Assembly (NCBI GenBank): GCA_964510205.1 | Contig: CAZEBW010000005.1 | Span: forward strand, 1-64,000 | Direction of reading: 5' to 3' | Origin: CAZEBW01 sp964510205 | GTDB taxonomy: Bacteria > Chloroflexota > Anaerolineae > VGOG01 | Length of the DNA stretch: 64,000 nt | Notes under the pieces: model-generated | Database searches by the model: none | What the model was told of the DNA's origin: nothing | What the model saw: the letters and a program-made list of their open reading frames with translations, nothing else | Shown: one piece after another, positions 39,267 through 47,460 of the stretch | Layout: the number at the start of each line of letters is the position of its first letter | Numbering within the stretch: position 1 is the first letter of the stretch | Made by a program: the position numbers and the translations under genes

Positions 39267-41282
39267 ATGACCCACCACGAGGACCTAGATCAATTGTGCA
39301 TCAACACCCTGCGCACCTTGGCTATGGATGGGGTGCAGAAGGCCAATTCGGGTCATCCGGGGCTGCCCATGGGCGCGGCGGCGATGGCCTATGTGCTGTG
39401 GACGCGGTTTCTGCGGCACAACCCGGCTAATCCGACTTGGCTAGACCGGGATCGCTTCGTCCTCTCAGCCGGGCACGGCTCCATGCTGCTGTACGGCCTG
39501 CTGCACCTCACGGGCTACGATCTGCCTCTGGAGGAGTTGCAAAATTTCCGCCAGTGGGGCAGCCGTACGCCTGGCCACCCCGAGTACGACCCTGCACGGG
39601 GCGTGGAGACCACCACCGGTCCGCTGGGGCAGGGCTTCGCCAACGGTGTGGGCATGGCCATCGCCGAGGCCTACCTGGCCGCCCACTTCAACCGCCCCGG
39701 CCACGAGATCGTGGATCACTACACCTACGCCATTGTCAGCGACGGCGACCTGATGGAGGGCGTGACCTCAGAGGCCGCTTCGCTGGCCGGCCATCTGCGA
39801 CTGGGCAAGCTGATCTACCTGTACGATGACAACCGCATCTCCATTGAGGGCAGCACCGACCTGGCCTTCACCGAGGATCGAGGCCAGCGTTTTGAGGCCT
39901 ACGGCTGGCACGTGCAGCGCGTGGACGGGTACGACCTGGAGGGCATCGCCGTCGCCATCCGCGCGGCCCAGGCCGATGCCCGGCCCTCGCTCATCGTCGC
40001 CCGCACCCACATCGGCTACGGCAGCCCCCACAAGCAGGACACCGCCGAAGTGCACGGCTCGCCGCTGGGCGATGAAGAGCTGCGGCTCACCAAGGAGAAC
40101 CTGGGCTGGCCCACCGAGCCGCCGTTCTTCATCCCCGATCAGGCCCGGGCCCATTTCCGTCAGGCCCTGGAAAAAGGGAGTGCCTGGGAAGCGGAGTGGC
40201 AGGTCCGTTTCGAGGCCTACGCCGCCGCGTATCCCGATTTGGCCGAGGAGTGGCGCGTGGTGATGGCCGGCGAGTTGCCCCAGGGCTGGGACGCAGACCT
40301 GCCCGCTTTCGAGCCGCAGGACGGTCCACTGGCTACCCGCGTGGCTTCGGGCAAGGTGCTCAACGCCGTCGCTCCCTACCTGCCCGCTCTGATCGGCGGC
40401 TCGGCGGATCTGGCCCCATCTTGCAAGACCTACCTGAATGGCTATGGCGACTTCGCTGCCGAGAATCCTGGCGGGCGCAACCTCCACTTCGGGGTGCGGG
40501 AGCATGCCATGGGCGGCGTCCTGAGCGGCATGGCCCTGCACGACGGGGTGATCCCCTACGGCGGCACCTTTTTGGTTTTCTCTGACTACATGCGGCCCAG
40601 CATCCGCCTGGCGGCCATGATGGAGTTGCCCGTCGTCTACGTCTTCACCCACGACAGCATCGGCATCGGAGAAGACGGGCCGACCCATCAGCCGATCGAG
40701 CAACTGGCGTCGCTGCGGGCTATCCCGCATCTCACTGTGATCCGTCCCGCTGACGCCGCCGAGACGGTCGTCGCCTGGCGGGTGGCCCTGGAGCGCCGCG
40801 AGGGACCGGCGGCGCTGCTCTTCACCCGCCAGAAGCTGCCCGTGTTGGATCGCGCCGCGTTGGCTCCTGCGGATGGATTGGCGCGCGGCGCCTACGTCCT
40901 GGCCCAAGCCGAGGCAGAGCGACCCGACATCATCCTCATCGCTACAGGCTCCGAGGTGCATCCCGCTCTGGCGGCGCGGGAGCGGCTGGCGGAGCGGGGA
41001 GTGAAGGCTCGCGTGGTGAGCATGCCCAGTTGGGAGCTTTTTGAGCGGCAGCCTCCATCGTATCGCGACGCTGTGTTGCCTCCCCAAGTGACCGCCCGCC
41101 TGGCCATTGAGGCTGGCGTGCCGCAGGGCTGGCGTCGCTACGTCGGGGATCGAGGCGACGTGATCGGCATTGAGCGATTTGGGGCCTCGGCGCCGTACAA
41201 GGTGCTGTGGGAGAAATATGGATTCACCTCGGAGAACATCGTCGCCCGTGCCGTGGAGATGCTGGGAAAAAAGGAGCAGTAG
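39267..41282 (+). CDS. tkt: transketolase
   Basis: 671 residues. N-terminal ANSGHPGLPMGAAAMAYVLW, TPP/Mg site SDGDLMEGVTSEAA with the later DDNRIS, central pyrimidine domain FGVREHAMGGVLSGMALHDGVIPYGGTFLVFSDY and THDSIGIGEDGPTHQP. Moves two-carbon units between sugars in the non-oxidative pentose phosphate pathway, completing the route begun by zwf and rpiA. It is followed 2 bases later by a ferritin-like gene whose ribosome site lies within the end of tkt. Confidence 0.97.
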   Translation: MTHHEDLDQLCINTLRTLAMDGVQKANSGHPGLPMGAAAMAYVLWTRFLRHNPANPTWLDRDRFVLSAGHGSMLLYGLLHLTGYDLPLEELQNFRQWGSRTPGHPEYDPARGVETTTGPLGQGFANGVGMAIAEAYLAAHFNRPGHEIVDHYTYAIVSDGDLMEGVTSEAASLAGHLRLGKLIYLYDDNRISIEGSTDLAFTEDRGQRFEAYGWHVQRVDGYDLEGIAVAIRAAQADARPSLIVARTHIGYGSPHKQDTAEVHGSPLGDEELRLTKENLGWPTEPPFFIPDQARAHFRQALEKGSAWEAEWQVRFEAYAAAYPDLAEEWRVVMAGELPQGWDADLPAFEPQDGPLATRVASGKVLNAVAPYLPALIGGSADLAPSCKTYLNGYGDFAAENPGGRNLHFGVREHAMGGVLSGMALHDGVIPYGGTFLVFSDYMRPSIRLAAMMELPVVYVFTHDSIGIGEDGPTHQPIEQLASLRAIPHLTVIRPADAAETVVAWRVALERREGPAALLFTRQKLPVLDRAALAPADGLARGAYVLAQAEAERPDIILIATGSEVHPALAARERLAERGVKARVVSMPSWELFERQPPSYRDAVLPPQVTARLAIEAGVPQGWRRYVGDRGDVIGIERFGASAPYKVLWEKYGFTSENIVARAVEMLGKKEQ

Positions 41283-41284
41283 AA

Positions 41285-41779
41285 ATGCAAGAAGACTCTG
41301 TTGTGTTGCAGGCCCTGCGCCAGGCCATGCGTTTGGAGCAGGATGGTTATCAGTTTTACACCAAAGCTGCGGAGAGGACAGCGGATCCACTGGGTAAGGA
41401 GATGTTTCTGTCCCTGGCCGATGATGAGAAACTGCACCTGCGCATCGTGCGGGATCAGTACGAAGCGCTGAGCGGGGGCAGGGGGTGGATCTCCCTCTCC
41501 GATGAACTGGAGCTTAAGCCCGTGGATGTGGATCAACCTCTCTTCCCGCCGGATGATGAGGTTATTGATCCCGAAGCCAGCGATACTGACGCCCTGCTGT
41601 TCGCGCTGCAGATCGAAAACGAGAGCTACGAGCTGTACAGGAAAGCGGCGAGCGAAACCGCCGATCCGGCGGGCAAGGATATGTATCGGCGTTTGGCCAG
41701 TTATGAGCGCACTCACTTCGATGTTTTGATGCTCAACTACGAACATCTGATGAGCACCGGAAACTGGCATGGTCTGTAG
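41285..41779 (+). CDS. ferritin-like protein (two-bundle rubrerythrin-like)
   Basis: 164 residues with two helix pairs: ALRQAMRLEQDGYQFYTKAAE / LADDEKLHLRIVRDQY and ALQIENESYELYRKAASET / LASYERTHFDVLMLNYEHL. The ligand set (E in MRLEQDGY, DEKLH, E in QIENESY, ERTH) matches the protein at 37883. It lies immediately downstream of transketolase (ATG 41285), so its expression is tied to that gene. Probable oxidant or iron handling. Confidence 0.82.
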   Translation: MQEDSVVLQALRQAMRLEQDGYQFYTKAAERTADPLGKEMFLSLADDEKLHLRIVRDQYEALSGGRGWISLSDELELKPVDVDQPLFPPDDEVIDPEASDTDALLFALQIENESYELYRKAASETADPAGKDMYRRLASYERTHFDVLMLNYEHLMSTGNWHGL

Positions 41780-41837
41780 GATAGGAGATGACTTCTGGCT
41801 CACGAACAGCTTGCTGGCAATAGACATTCGCTAGGCC

Positions 41838-41903
41838 AGGTGCAACGCACTTTACTGCTTGAAATCACAGCTTTTTGAATGTCAGCCGAAGTGCGTTGCA
41901 CCT
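41838..41903. repeat. palindromic element B, copy 1
   Basis: aggtgcaacgcactt (41838-41852) is exactly inverted as aagtgcgttgcacct (41889-41903), 36 bases apart. Further copies lie at 42369 and 55615, with almost no spacer. Confidence 0.85.
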
Positions 41904-41939
41904 TAACCGACATTGAATAGACATTGAGGGAGAAAAGCC

Positions 41940-42347
41940 ATGAATCAAGCCGGTCCCATCGAGAGGATTCTCAAAGAGAGCGAGACCATCGCCGTGGTGG
42001 GCCTTTCGCCCCATCCCACGCGCGCCAGCCACAGCGTGGCCCGCTACCTACAGGCTCAAGGCTACCGGATCATACCCGTGAATCCCACCGTTGAGGAGGT
42101 CTTGGGCGAGAAGAGCTACCCCGATTTGGCTTCCGTGCCGGAGGAAGTAGATGTGGTGGACATCTTCCGTCGTCCCGAACACGTGCCGGCTATCGTAGAG
42201 GCGGCCATCGCCAAGGGGGCGCGGGCGGTGTGGATGCAGGAGGGAATCGTCCATGAGGAGGCGGCAGCCAGAGCACGCGAGGCCGGGCTGATGGTGGTCA
42301 TGGACCGCTGTATGTACAAGGAGCATCGGCGCTTGACGAGTGCGTGA
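41940..42347 (+). CDS. CoA-binding protein (YccU-like)
   Basis: 135 residues, one Rossmann-type CoA_binding domain: ETIAVVGLSPHPTRASHSVARYLQAQGYRIIPVNPT, VDVVDIFRRPEHVPAIVEAAI, and GARAVWMQEGIVHEEAAARAREAGLMVVMDRC. This family binds CoA, and some members are involved in acyl-CoA metabolism or thiol protection. Isolated between two B-type palindromic elements, so likely monocistronic. Exact role unknown. Confidence 0.87.
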   Translation: MNQAGPIERILKESETIAVVGLSPHPTRASHSVARYLQAQGYRIIPVNPTVEEVLGEKSYPDLASVPEEVDVVDIFRRPEHVPAIVEAAIAKGARAVWMQEGIVHEEAAARAREAGLMVVMDRCMYKEHRRLTSA

Positions 42348-42368
42348 AAGAGGAAACGGCTCGGTGAC

Positions 42369-42401
42369 AGGTGCAGTGCACTTCGAAAGTGCGTTGCACC
42401 T
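42369..42401. repeat. palindromic element B, copy 2
   Basis: aggtgcagtgcactt (42369-42383) and aagtgcgttgcacct (42387-42401) pair with a small internal mismatch and a 3-base loop. Only 22 bases after the CoA-binding gene, so it may affect its 3' end. Confidence 0.8.
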
Positions 42402-42432
42402 TTGTTCATTGCCCTTTATTTAACATAAAGCC

Positions 42433-42461
42433 TTGACGAACGCGGTCAAATCTGGTAAAAT
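42433..42461 (+). promoter_or_regulatory. promoter of the site-2 protease gene
   Basis: ttgacg (42433-42438), 17 bases, taaaat (42456-42461); start codon at 42510 with aagggg at 42497-42502. Confidence 0.8.
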
Positions 42462-42509
42462 ATAGAGCGGGGTCGGATGCCTGGCTGCTCAACCTGAAGG
42501 GGTAACTTG

Positions 42510-43628
42510 ATGAAGACGACTTGGCGCATCGGCAGGATTCTTGGCATAGACATCAACATAGATTCCAGTTGGCTGATTATCTTTGCCCTGTTCATCTGGA
42601 GCATGGCCGGCATCTATTTTCCGCAGCAGTATCCTCGCTGGCCGACCTGGTTGCATTGGGCGGTGGGCTTGGTGACCAGTCTGCTCTTCTTCGGCTCGGT
42701 GTTGGGCCACGAGTTAGCTCACTCCCTAGTGGCCATCAGCCAGGGGGACGAGGTGAGCAGTATCACGCTCTTCATCTTTGGCGGCGTGGCCAGGATCACC
42801 GAGGAACCAGACACGCCGCTCAAAGAGTTGCTCATGGCCATCGTGGGGCCCTTGTTCAGCCTGACCGTCGGGATAGCCTTCGGCGTGCTCTCGTTGCTGA
42901 CGCGAGGTCTCGTCCAGCCTTTGAGCGCTCTGGCCTTCTATCTGTCCATCAGCAACGTTGGCCTGGCCATCTTCAACCTCGTCCCTGGTTTTCCGTTGGA
43001 TGGGGGGCGAGTGCTGCGGGCATTGATCTGGGGGCTCAGCGGAAATCTGAAGTTAGCCACCCGGCTGGCCTCTTGGGCTGGCCAGGGCATCGCTTTCCTC
43101 TTCATGCTCGGCGGCACCTGGCAGATCCTCGGGGGCCAATGGGACAATGGGCTTTGGATCATCTTCATCGGCTGGTTTCTGTACAGTGCGGCCACCAGGG
43201 GTTATCGTCAGGTGCTGGTTAGGGAGATGCTGGGGGAGGTCAGAGCGGGCGATCTCATGACCACGGACTTTGTCACGGTGAGTGGGGATCTCACCCTGCA
43301 GCAGTTGGTGGACGAGTACGTGTTGCGCCGTCACGCACATGCCTTCCCCGTGGCCGACGCTGGCCTGCTGCGGGGCATCATCTGCCTGCACGATGTCAAA
43401 ACCATTGCCCGGGAGAGGTGGCCCTTCACGCGGGTGCGCGAGGTCATGACCCCTTGGGCCGAGTTAGAGACCGTCTCTGCCGGCGACGACGGCAGTACCA
43501 TTTTGGCGCGCCTCAACGCTCGCGACGTTGGCCAGCTTCCGGTGGTGGAGGCGGGCAGGTTAGTGGGTCTGCTGCGCCGTCACGATGTGCTTCGCTATCT
43601 TCAGGGGCGGACAGCGTTGGGAGCCTAG
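42510..43628 (+). CDS. site-2 protease (M50B) with CBS domains
   Basis: 372 residues. About six transmembrane helices with the zinc motif GHELAHS (HExxH) near residue 69 and the second motif PGFPLDGGRVLRA near 160, then two CBS domains from about residue 240 (AGDLMTTDFVTVSG, REVMTPWAELETVSAGD, LNARDVGQLPVV). Intramembrane metalloproteases of this kind cut membrane regulators; CBS domains sense adenine nucleotides. Substrate unknown; no anti-sigma factor is seen nearby. Confidence 0.93.
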   Translation: MKTTWRIGRILGIDINIDSSWLIIFALFIWSMAGIYFPQQYPRWPTWLHWAVGLVTSLLFFGSVLGHELAHSLVAISQGDEVSSITLFIFGGVARITEEPDTPLKELLMAIVGPLFSLTVGIAFGVLSLLTRGLVQPLSALAFYLSISNVGLAIFNLVPGFPLDGGRVLRALIWGLSGNLKLATRLASWAGQGIAFLFMLGGTWQILGGQWDNGLWIIFIGWFLYSAATRGYRQVLVREMLGEVRAGDLMTTDFVTVSGDLTLQQLVDEYVLRRHAHAFPVADAGLLRGIICLHDVKTIARERWPFTRVREVMTPWAELETVSAGDDGSTILARLNARDVGQLPVVEAGRLVGLLRRHDVLRYLQGRTALGA

Positions 43629-43658
43629 TTCGACTCACGCCGCTGCAGAGCCGGCTTC

Positions 43659-43679
43659 GTCCTGAGCAAAGTCGAAGGG
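43659..43679 (+). repeat. gtcctgagcaaagtcgaaggg repeat (variant)
   Basis: Same word as at 12298 and 57140 with caaa in place of ctt in the centre; intergenic, after the protease gene. Confidence 0.65.
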
Positions 43680-43716
43680 GGGTGCTAGGGCGCATGAGCA
43701 CGAAAGAAACTATGTC

Positions 43717-43738
43717 ACCGGCCCTTTTGGGCCGGTTT
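43717..43738 (+). terminator. intrinsic terminator
   Basis: accggccc (43717-43724), loop tttt, gggccggt (43729-43736), then TT. A short, GC-rich perfect hairpin after the protease gene; its T-tract is short. Confidence 0.65.
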
Positions 43739-43775
43739 AATCGGAACAAAACCAAGATAGGGGTGTTAGAGTAAA

Positions 43776-44114
43776 ATGTATCCTGACAGCGAAATCCTGT
43801 TTCCCACTCGCTGCATCTCGGGTCTCAAAGGGCTGCGGGATGAGCAGTGGGATGAGTTAGTAGAGCGAGTGTCCTCTTTGCCGGAGACGCACGAGGACAG
43901 TCTAGCTTTTTCGTTGATGATGATCAAGCTGTGCAAGTGTTTGCGATGCGATCTGGGCAGCTACAGAGCTTCATTGGGTTGCTGTACCTGTGCGCAGCGG
44001 GCGGTCAAAGGCTTCAAGAGATCGGACAGGGCCTTGTTGCGCTATTACGAGAGGGCCAGGAGCGAGGTTCTGAAGTACCTAGAGAGGGTCAGTGCAGAGG
44101 AAGAGGCGGCTTGA
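43776..44114 (+). CDS. Cys-rich conserved hypothetical protein
   Basis: 112 residues. A cluster KLCKCLRCDLGSYRASLGCC followed by TCAQRA gives six Cys in about 22 residues, plus one in TRCIS near the start; enough for a zinc or Fe-S site. The rest is helical and basic (RSDRALLRYYERARSEVLKYLERV). The family is not recognised. It is bounded by terminators on both sides (43717 and 44131), so it is expressed alone. Confidence 0.7.
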   Translation: MYPDSEILFPTRCISGLKGLRDEQWDELVERVSSLPETHEDSLAFSLMMIKLCKCLRCDLGSYRASLGCCTCAQRAVKGFKRSDRALLRYYERARSEVLKYLERVSAEEEAA

Positions 44115-44130
44115 GCATTGCGAACACGGC

Positions 44131-44173
44131 AAGGGTTCACCCCCGTGAAAATTCATTCGGGTGAACCCTTTTT
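44131..44173 (+). terminator. intrinsic terminator
   Basis: aagggttcaccc (44131-44142) pairs exactly with gggtgaaccctt (44159-44170), followed by TTT. Strong 12-bp stem, loop 16 bases. Confidence 0.88.
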
Positions 44174-44191
44174 GTTTGGGTTAGGTGTGTC

Positions 44192-44220
44192 TTGTCGCTC
44201 TGATACCAATGTGGTATAAT
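44192..44220 (+). promoter_or_regulatory. promoter with palindrome over the -10
   Basis: ttgtcg (44192-44197), 17 bases, perfect tataat (44215-44220). atacca-atg-tggtat (44203-44217) is an exact inverted repeat covering the end of the spacer and half the -10, an operator-like arrangement for a repressor of the PAS gene. Confidence 0.75.
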
Positions 44221-44242
44221 AGATGGTGTGGAGGTATTGGGG

Positions 44243-44650
44243 ATGCAAACAGGCAAGGTTGAGGCTACAATGGGGAGCGTAATGATTGACGCTGCACTCG
44301 CGGCCGCCATCCTGGACAGCCTCAAAGATCCCGTGTTGTTCGCCGATACGGAGCACATCATTCGCTACATGAACAAGGCCGCGGTCGCTCACTACGACGA
44401 GGGGGAAGGCCTGCTCGGCCGCTCGCTGCTGGATTGTCACAATGAGCAATCGCAGCAGCAGATCATCGAAATCCTGTCCGCCATGCAGGCCGGGGAAGAG
44501 GAGCGGCTCATCACCGACAACGAGGAGCACCGCATCTACATGCGAGCGGTGCGCGGCCCAGACGGCCAGGTGTTGGGGTATTATGAGCGGTATGAGCCGC
44601 CGGTGAAGCGAGGACTTGCGGTTGGACTGTCGGACCAGTGGCCTGTATAA
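44243..44650 (+). CDS. PAS domain protein
   Basis: 135 residues, one PAS fold: DAALAAAILDSLKDPVLFADTEHIIRYMNKAA, GRSLLDCHNEQSQQQIIEIL, HRIYMRAVRGPDGQVLGYYERYEPP. Related to the C-terminal PAS part of the DUF438-type sensor at 17738 (DALPLDITFVD, QCHPQKS). ATG 44243 has ggagg 8 bases upstream; the GTG at 44228 lies at the likely transcription start. No output domain, so it probably acts by protein interaction. Part of it is duplicated at 45457-45570. Confidence 0.8.
   Translation: MQTGKVEATMGSVMIDAALAAAILDSLKDPVLFADTEHIIRYMNKAAVAHYDEGEGLLGRSLLDCHNEQSQQQIIEILSAMQAGEEERLITDNEEHRIYMRAVRGPDGQVLGYYERYEPPVKRGLAVGLSDQWPV
44483..44596 (+). repeat. direct repeat, left copy (inside PAS gene)
   Basis: 114 bases nearly identical to 45457-45570 (only a handful of substitutions), same orientation. 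Weaker similarity continues for about 40 bases. The peptidase gene pair lies between the two copies. Confidence 0.9.
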
Positions 44651-44671
44651 AGGGTGAAGGAGAAGAGAAGC

Positions 44672-45022
44672 ATGTCTGTTATACTTCAGCAACGTGATCT
44701 GCCCCGCGGCCAGGTGCGGGTGGACATCCATATTGAAGCTAACCTGAACGTGTCGGCGTTTGTGGCCCGGCAGAAAGTGACGGGATATGTGCTGGACCAC
44801 GTGAGTGATCACATGGCCGGCGACGAGCCTAGTCTGGTGGTAGACGGGGAACGCTTCTTGTGGCGCGTACCGGTCTACCTGGCCGTGCTGCCTCAAGGAC
44901 GGCTAGGCCAGGTAGGAACGATTGACGTAGATGCTCAAAATGGTCAACTCTTGGTACCCACGGAACTCATTGAGGGGATGCGCCGCAATGCCCAGACACT
45001 TGTTGAACGTTCCTCTGCATAA
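44672..45022 (+). CDS. hypothetical protein paired with C39-like peptidase
   Basis: 116 residues, beta-rich: GQVRVDIHIEANLNVSAFVARQKVTGYVLDH, PSLVVDGERFLWRVPVYLAVLPQ, VGTIDVDAQNGQLLVPTELIEGM. The pattern is that of a small beta-sandwich. It overlaps the peptidase gene by 35 bases, suggesting the two products work together, for example as inhibitor or substrate. gaaggag upstream of ATG 44672. I do not recognise the family. Confidence 0.65.
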   Translation: MSVILQQRDLPRGQVRVDIHIEANLNVSAFVARQKVTGYVLDHVSDHMAGDEPSLVVDGERFLWRVPVYLAVLPQGRLGQVGTIDVDAQNGQLLVPTELIEGMRRNAQTLVERSSA

Positions 45023-45443
45023 GATGTCGCAAACAGCCGATTGTCTGGCGGCGTGTGCCTCGATGCTCCTCGCCTACATTGGGCATCCAGTGGCCTATGA
45101 CGAGTTGCTCCGCGTGCTCGAAATTGGGCCGTTCGGCACACCGTCCCGCCGGATCACCGGGTTGGTGCGCTGGGGCGTGGATGTCGAATACGACGAGGGA
45201 ACGCTAGAAAAACTGCAAACGTTCCTGGACAACGATCGGCCTGTCATCGTCCTGGTACGCACCCGAGAGTTGCCGTACTGGCAGGGGGTGGACGTATATC
45301 ACTCGGTCGTAGTCATTGGGTATGACGAAGCGCATATCTATGTCAACGACCCGTATTTTGACGATGCCCCAAAGGTGGTGGCGATAGGCAACTTTGTGCT
45401 TGCTTGGCTGGAGATGAGTTATCGCTATGCCGTTCTTTCATGA
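44988..45443 (+). CDS. stand-alone C39-like cysteine peptidase
   Basis: 151 residues. QTADCLAACASMLLAYIGHPVAYDELL has the catalytic Cys in the form seen in C39/papain-like peptidases (QxxxxC), and VDVYHSVVVIGYDEAHIYVNDPYFDD provides the His and the Asn/Asp of the triad. C39 domains usually head ABC exporters and cut double-glycine leaders; here there is no transporter. ATG 44988 has tgagggg at 44971-44977. It lies between two copies of a PAS segment. Confidence 0.75.
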   Translation: MPRHLLNVPLHKMSQTADCLAACASMLLAYIGHPVAYDELLRVLEIGPFGTPSRRITGLVRWGVDVEYDEGTLEKLQTFLDNDRPVIVLVRTRELPYWQGVDVYHSVVVIGYDEAHIYVNDPYFDDAPKVVAIGNFVLAWLEMSYRYAVLS

Positions 45444-45669
45444 AATCGGAGCACTTATGCAGGCCGGGGAAGAGGAGCGGCTCATCACTGACAACGAGAA
45501 GCACCGCATCTACATGCGAGCCGTGCGCGGCGCAGACGGCCAGGTGTTGGGGTATTATGAGCGGTATGAGCGCGCCGGCGGAGTGAGAACTTGCCGATCA
45601 GTGGGGGGAACGGCTATCAAGCCGAGGAGTAGGCGGAGTTATTGGAACTCCGGCCGCGTTTGGATCTAG
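45427..45669 (+). pseudogene. PAS protein C-terminal duplicate fragment
   Basis: It encodes QAGEEERLITDNEKHRIYMRAV and GQVLGYYERYE, nearly identical to the end of the PAS protein at 44243, then a different basic tail. The start of the PAS fold is missing. It is best seen as the second copy of a duplicated segment, not a working gene. Confidence 0.75.
45457..45570 (+). repeat. direct repeat, right copy
   Basis: The 114-base partner of 44483-44596, in the same orientation, downstream of the peptidase gene. Confidence 0.9.
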
Positions 45670-45764
45670 TTGCGCAGAGGGGGATGAAGTGATTCAACGA
45701 TTTGAGACGCCTTGGGCTCAATTTGTCGAGAATCACCGCGTAAATAGAGCGCAGGAGAGACGCT

Positions 45765-46586
45765 ATGACCCATTTGAGCGAACAACGAGCTTCAAAAGCG
45801 GCTGAGGCCGCTGCCCGCCGCCTCAGCAAATTGGTGCGGCAAGCCAAAAGCGACTGGATCGCCCAGGCCCACGCGCTGCCCCTGCGCCGCGATATGGTGA
45901 CTCTGCTCACTTACCTACACGAGAATCGGGTCAAGGGCACGCGAAGCATGGGCAACCTGCCTCTCAAGGCCGTGCGTGAGGTGACGGCCCGCTTTGTGAA
46001 TCCGCCAGAGCTAGACGTTACCATCGGGGACCGCACTTATCGGCTGCGAACCGAAGACGACGTCTGGCCTCTCTCTTTCCTGCATACCCTGGCCTACGTT
46101 GGCGAGTTGCTGGAGGGAGGTCCGGCCCGTCCGTGGATTGTTATGCGGGCCGGCGCGCAGTTTCTGGCCGCCAGCCCGCTGGTTCAGGTATGGGTGCTGC
46201 TGGTCACCTGGTGGGAGCGTGTCAACTGGCTCATCGCCTATCCTTTCGAGGGAATGGGTGAAAGCCTGCCGCCCTGTTTTGAGCAGATCACCCTGGCCCA
46301 CCTGCTGTCCTTACCGACCGAGACCCGCATCCCCTTTGAACCCTTCGCCGACAAGCTGATCGAAGAGACCGGGCTGAAGTGGGGAGCGCAGAAAGCGACC
46401 CACGATCGTATGCTCTTGCACGGTGCTACCGAGCGCATGGTGATTGGCATCCTGGCCGATTTCGGGGTGGTGGAACGGGAATACTGGGACAAGCCGCTGG
46501 GTAAAGGAACGATCAAGGAGCTGGTCGCCTTTCAGATCACTTCCTTCGGTAGAGGGCTGTTGGAGTCTCTTGAGGAGAGGAGATGA
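45765..46586 (+). CDS. conserved hypothetical protein
   Basis: 273 residues, not recognised. The N-terminus is helical and charged (EQRASKAAEAAARRLSKLVRQAKSDWIAQAHALPLRRDM), a middle part has short hydrophobic Trp-rich stretches (LVQVWVLLVTWWERVNWLIAYPF), and the C-terminus (GATERMVIGILADFGVVEREYW, TIKELVAFQITSFGRGLLESL) could be a winged helix. It is followed by the HEAT-like gene 4 bases later; the two may act together. Confidence 0.6.
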   Translation: MTHLSEQRASKAAEAAARRLSKLVRQAKSDWIAQAHALPLRRDMVTLLTYLHENRVKGTRSMGNLPLKAVREVTARFVNPPELDVTIGDRTYRLRTEDDVWPLSFLHTLAYVGELLEGGPARPWIVMRAGAQFLAASPLVQVWVLLVTWWERVNWLIAYPFEGMGESLPPCFEQITLAHLLSLPTETRIPFEPFADKLIEETGLKWGAQKATHDRMLLHGATERMVIGILADFGVVEREYWDKPLGKGTIKELVAFQITSFGRGLLESLEERR

Positions 46587-46590
46587 AACG

Positions 46591-47403
46591 ATGCTGAATA
46601 AAGCCAAAGCATTGAGCAGACTGTTGGCCAGTCGGCTCGTTGCCGGCGAAGGGAAGACCATGGCCGAATGGCTGGGCCATCTACTGGAGACCGATCCGGC
46701 GTTCCGAGCTGAATTCGACCAGCACGTCAAAGCCCAACTGCGAGTGCAATACGACCAGGCGTTACGGGACCTGCATGCCGAGATGCGCAACCCCGACCGC
46801 GAGCGGGAGGTCGTGTGGCAGTTGATCAGCAAGGTGAACACCAGCGGCCTGCCGGCGCCGGAGCACGTACCGGCTCTGATTGAACTGGAACGCACGACCC
46901 GCGAAGTTGGTGGCACCGCCTATGTCGCGGTTGAAGGGATGATCTTCGAGGCCCTGAGCAGCGTGACCGGTCGTCACCTGTGCGAGACCTGGGCGGAGAA
47001 CACCACCGAGGCCCACGCTTTGCTCTCCTTCCTTGAGGAGGCGTTTCGCTACAGGCGTAAATACGACAGCTTTGCCGCCCGGCGTCGCGACGCCTCGTTG
47101 GAAATGGCGGCTACCATAGCTGCCCGCACCGGGGACGAACGGGCGTTGGCACTGCTGCACGAAGCGCTTTCCCGTCCGACCTCCAAGATTCGCGGCGTGG
47201 CGGCCATCGTCGTCTACGAGACCTACGAGTGGTTGGGCTGTGACGTGCCCCAGGAGCTGGTAGATCGCTTCTGGCAGATGGCCGAAGAAGATCGAGGCAA
47301 AAAGGTGCGTCAGACAGCCCTGGCCGTACTGCAACGTCTGGGACTTATCAGCTACGAAGAGGCGATGGCACGGTTGGAAGGGAACAACGGACTCAGGGAT
47401 TAA
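46591..47403 (+). CDS. alpha-helical (HEAT-like) hypothetical protein
   Basis: 270 residues, helical throughout, with HEAT-like units near the C-terminus (LEMAATIAARTGDERALALLHEAL, STSKIRGVAAIVVYETYEWLGC-like, KKVRQTALAVLQRLGLISYEEA). The N-terminus (LLASRLVAGEGKTMAEWLGHLLETDPAFRAEF) is a separate helical cap. The last residues NNGLRD and the stop are formed by the dispersed word gggattaaacggac also found in korA. gaggag precedes the ATG at 46591. Scaffold-like role guessed. Confidence 0.6.
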   Translation: MLNKAKALSRLLASRLVAGEGKTMAEWLGHLLETDPAFRAEFDQHVKAQLRVQYDQALRDLHAEMRNPDREREVVWQLISKVNTSGLPAPEHVPALIELERTTREVGGTAYVAVEGMIFEALSSVTGRHLCETWAENTTEAHALLSFLEEAFRYRRKYDSFAARRRDASLEMAATIAARTGDERALALLHEALSRPTSKIRGVAAIVVYETYEWLGCDVPQELVDRFWQMAEEDRGKKVRQTALAVLQRLGLISYEEAMARLEGNNGLRD

Positions 47404-47460
47404 ACGGACAGCGGTCCGTTCAATCCTTAAGTCTGTTGTTCCAAGTCCGTTGTCCCTCGC

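Noticed and set aside
43772..43777. taaaat as a -10 box
   Set aside because: It overlaps the start codon at 43776, so a transcript from it would lack the start.
44131..44220. Riboswitch before the PAS gene
   Set aside because: The strong hairpin ends the upstream gene, and the promoter lies after it, so it is not in the PAS leader.
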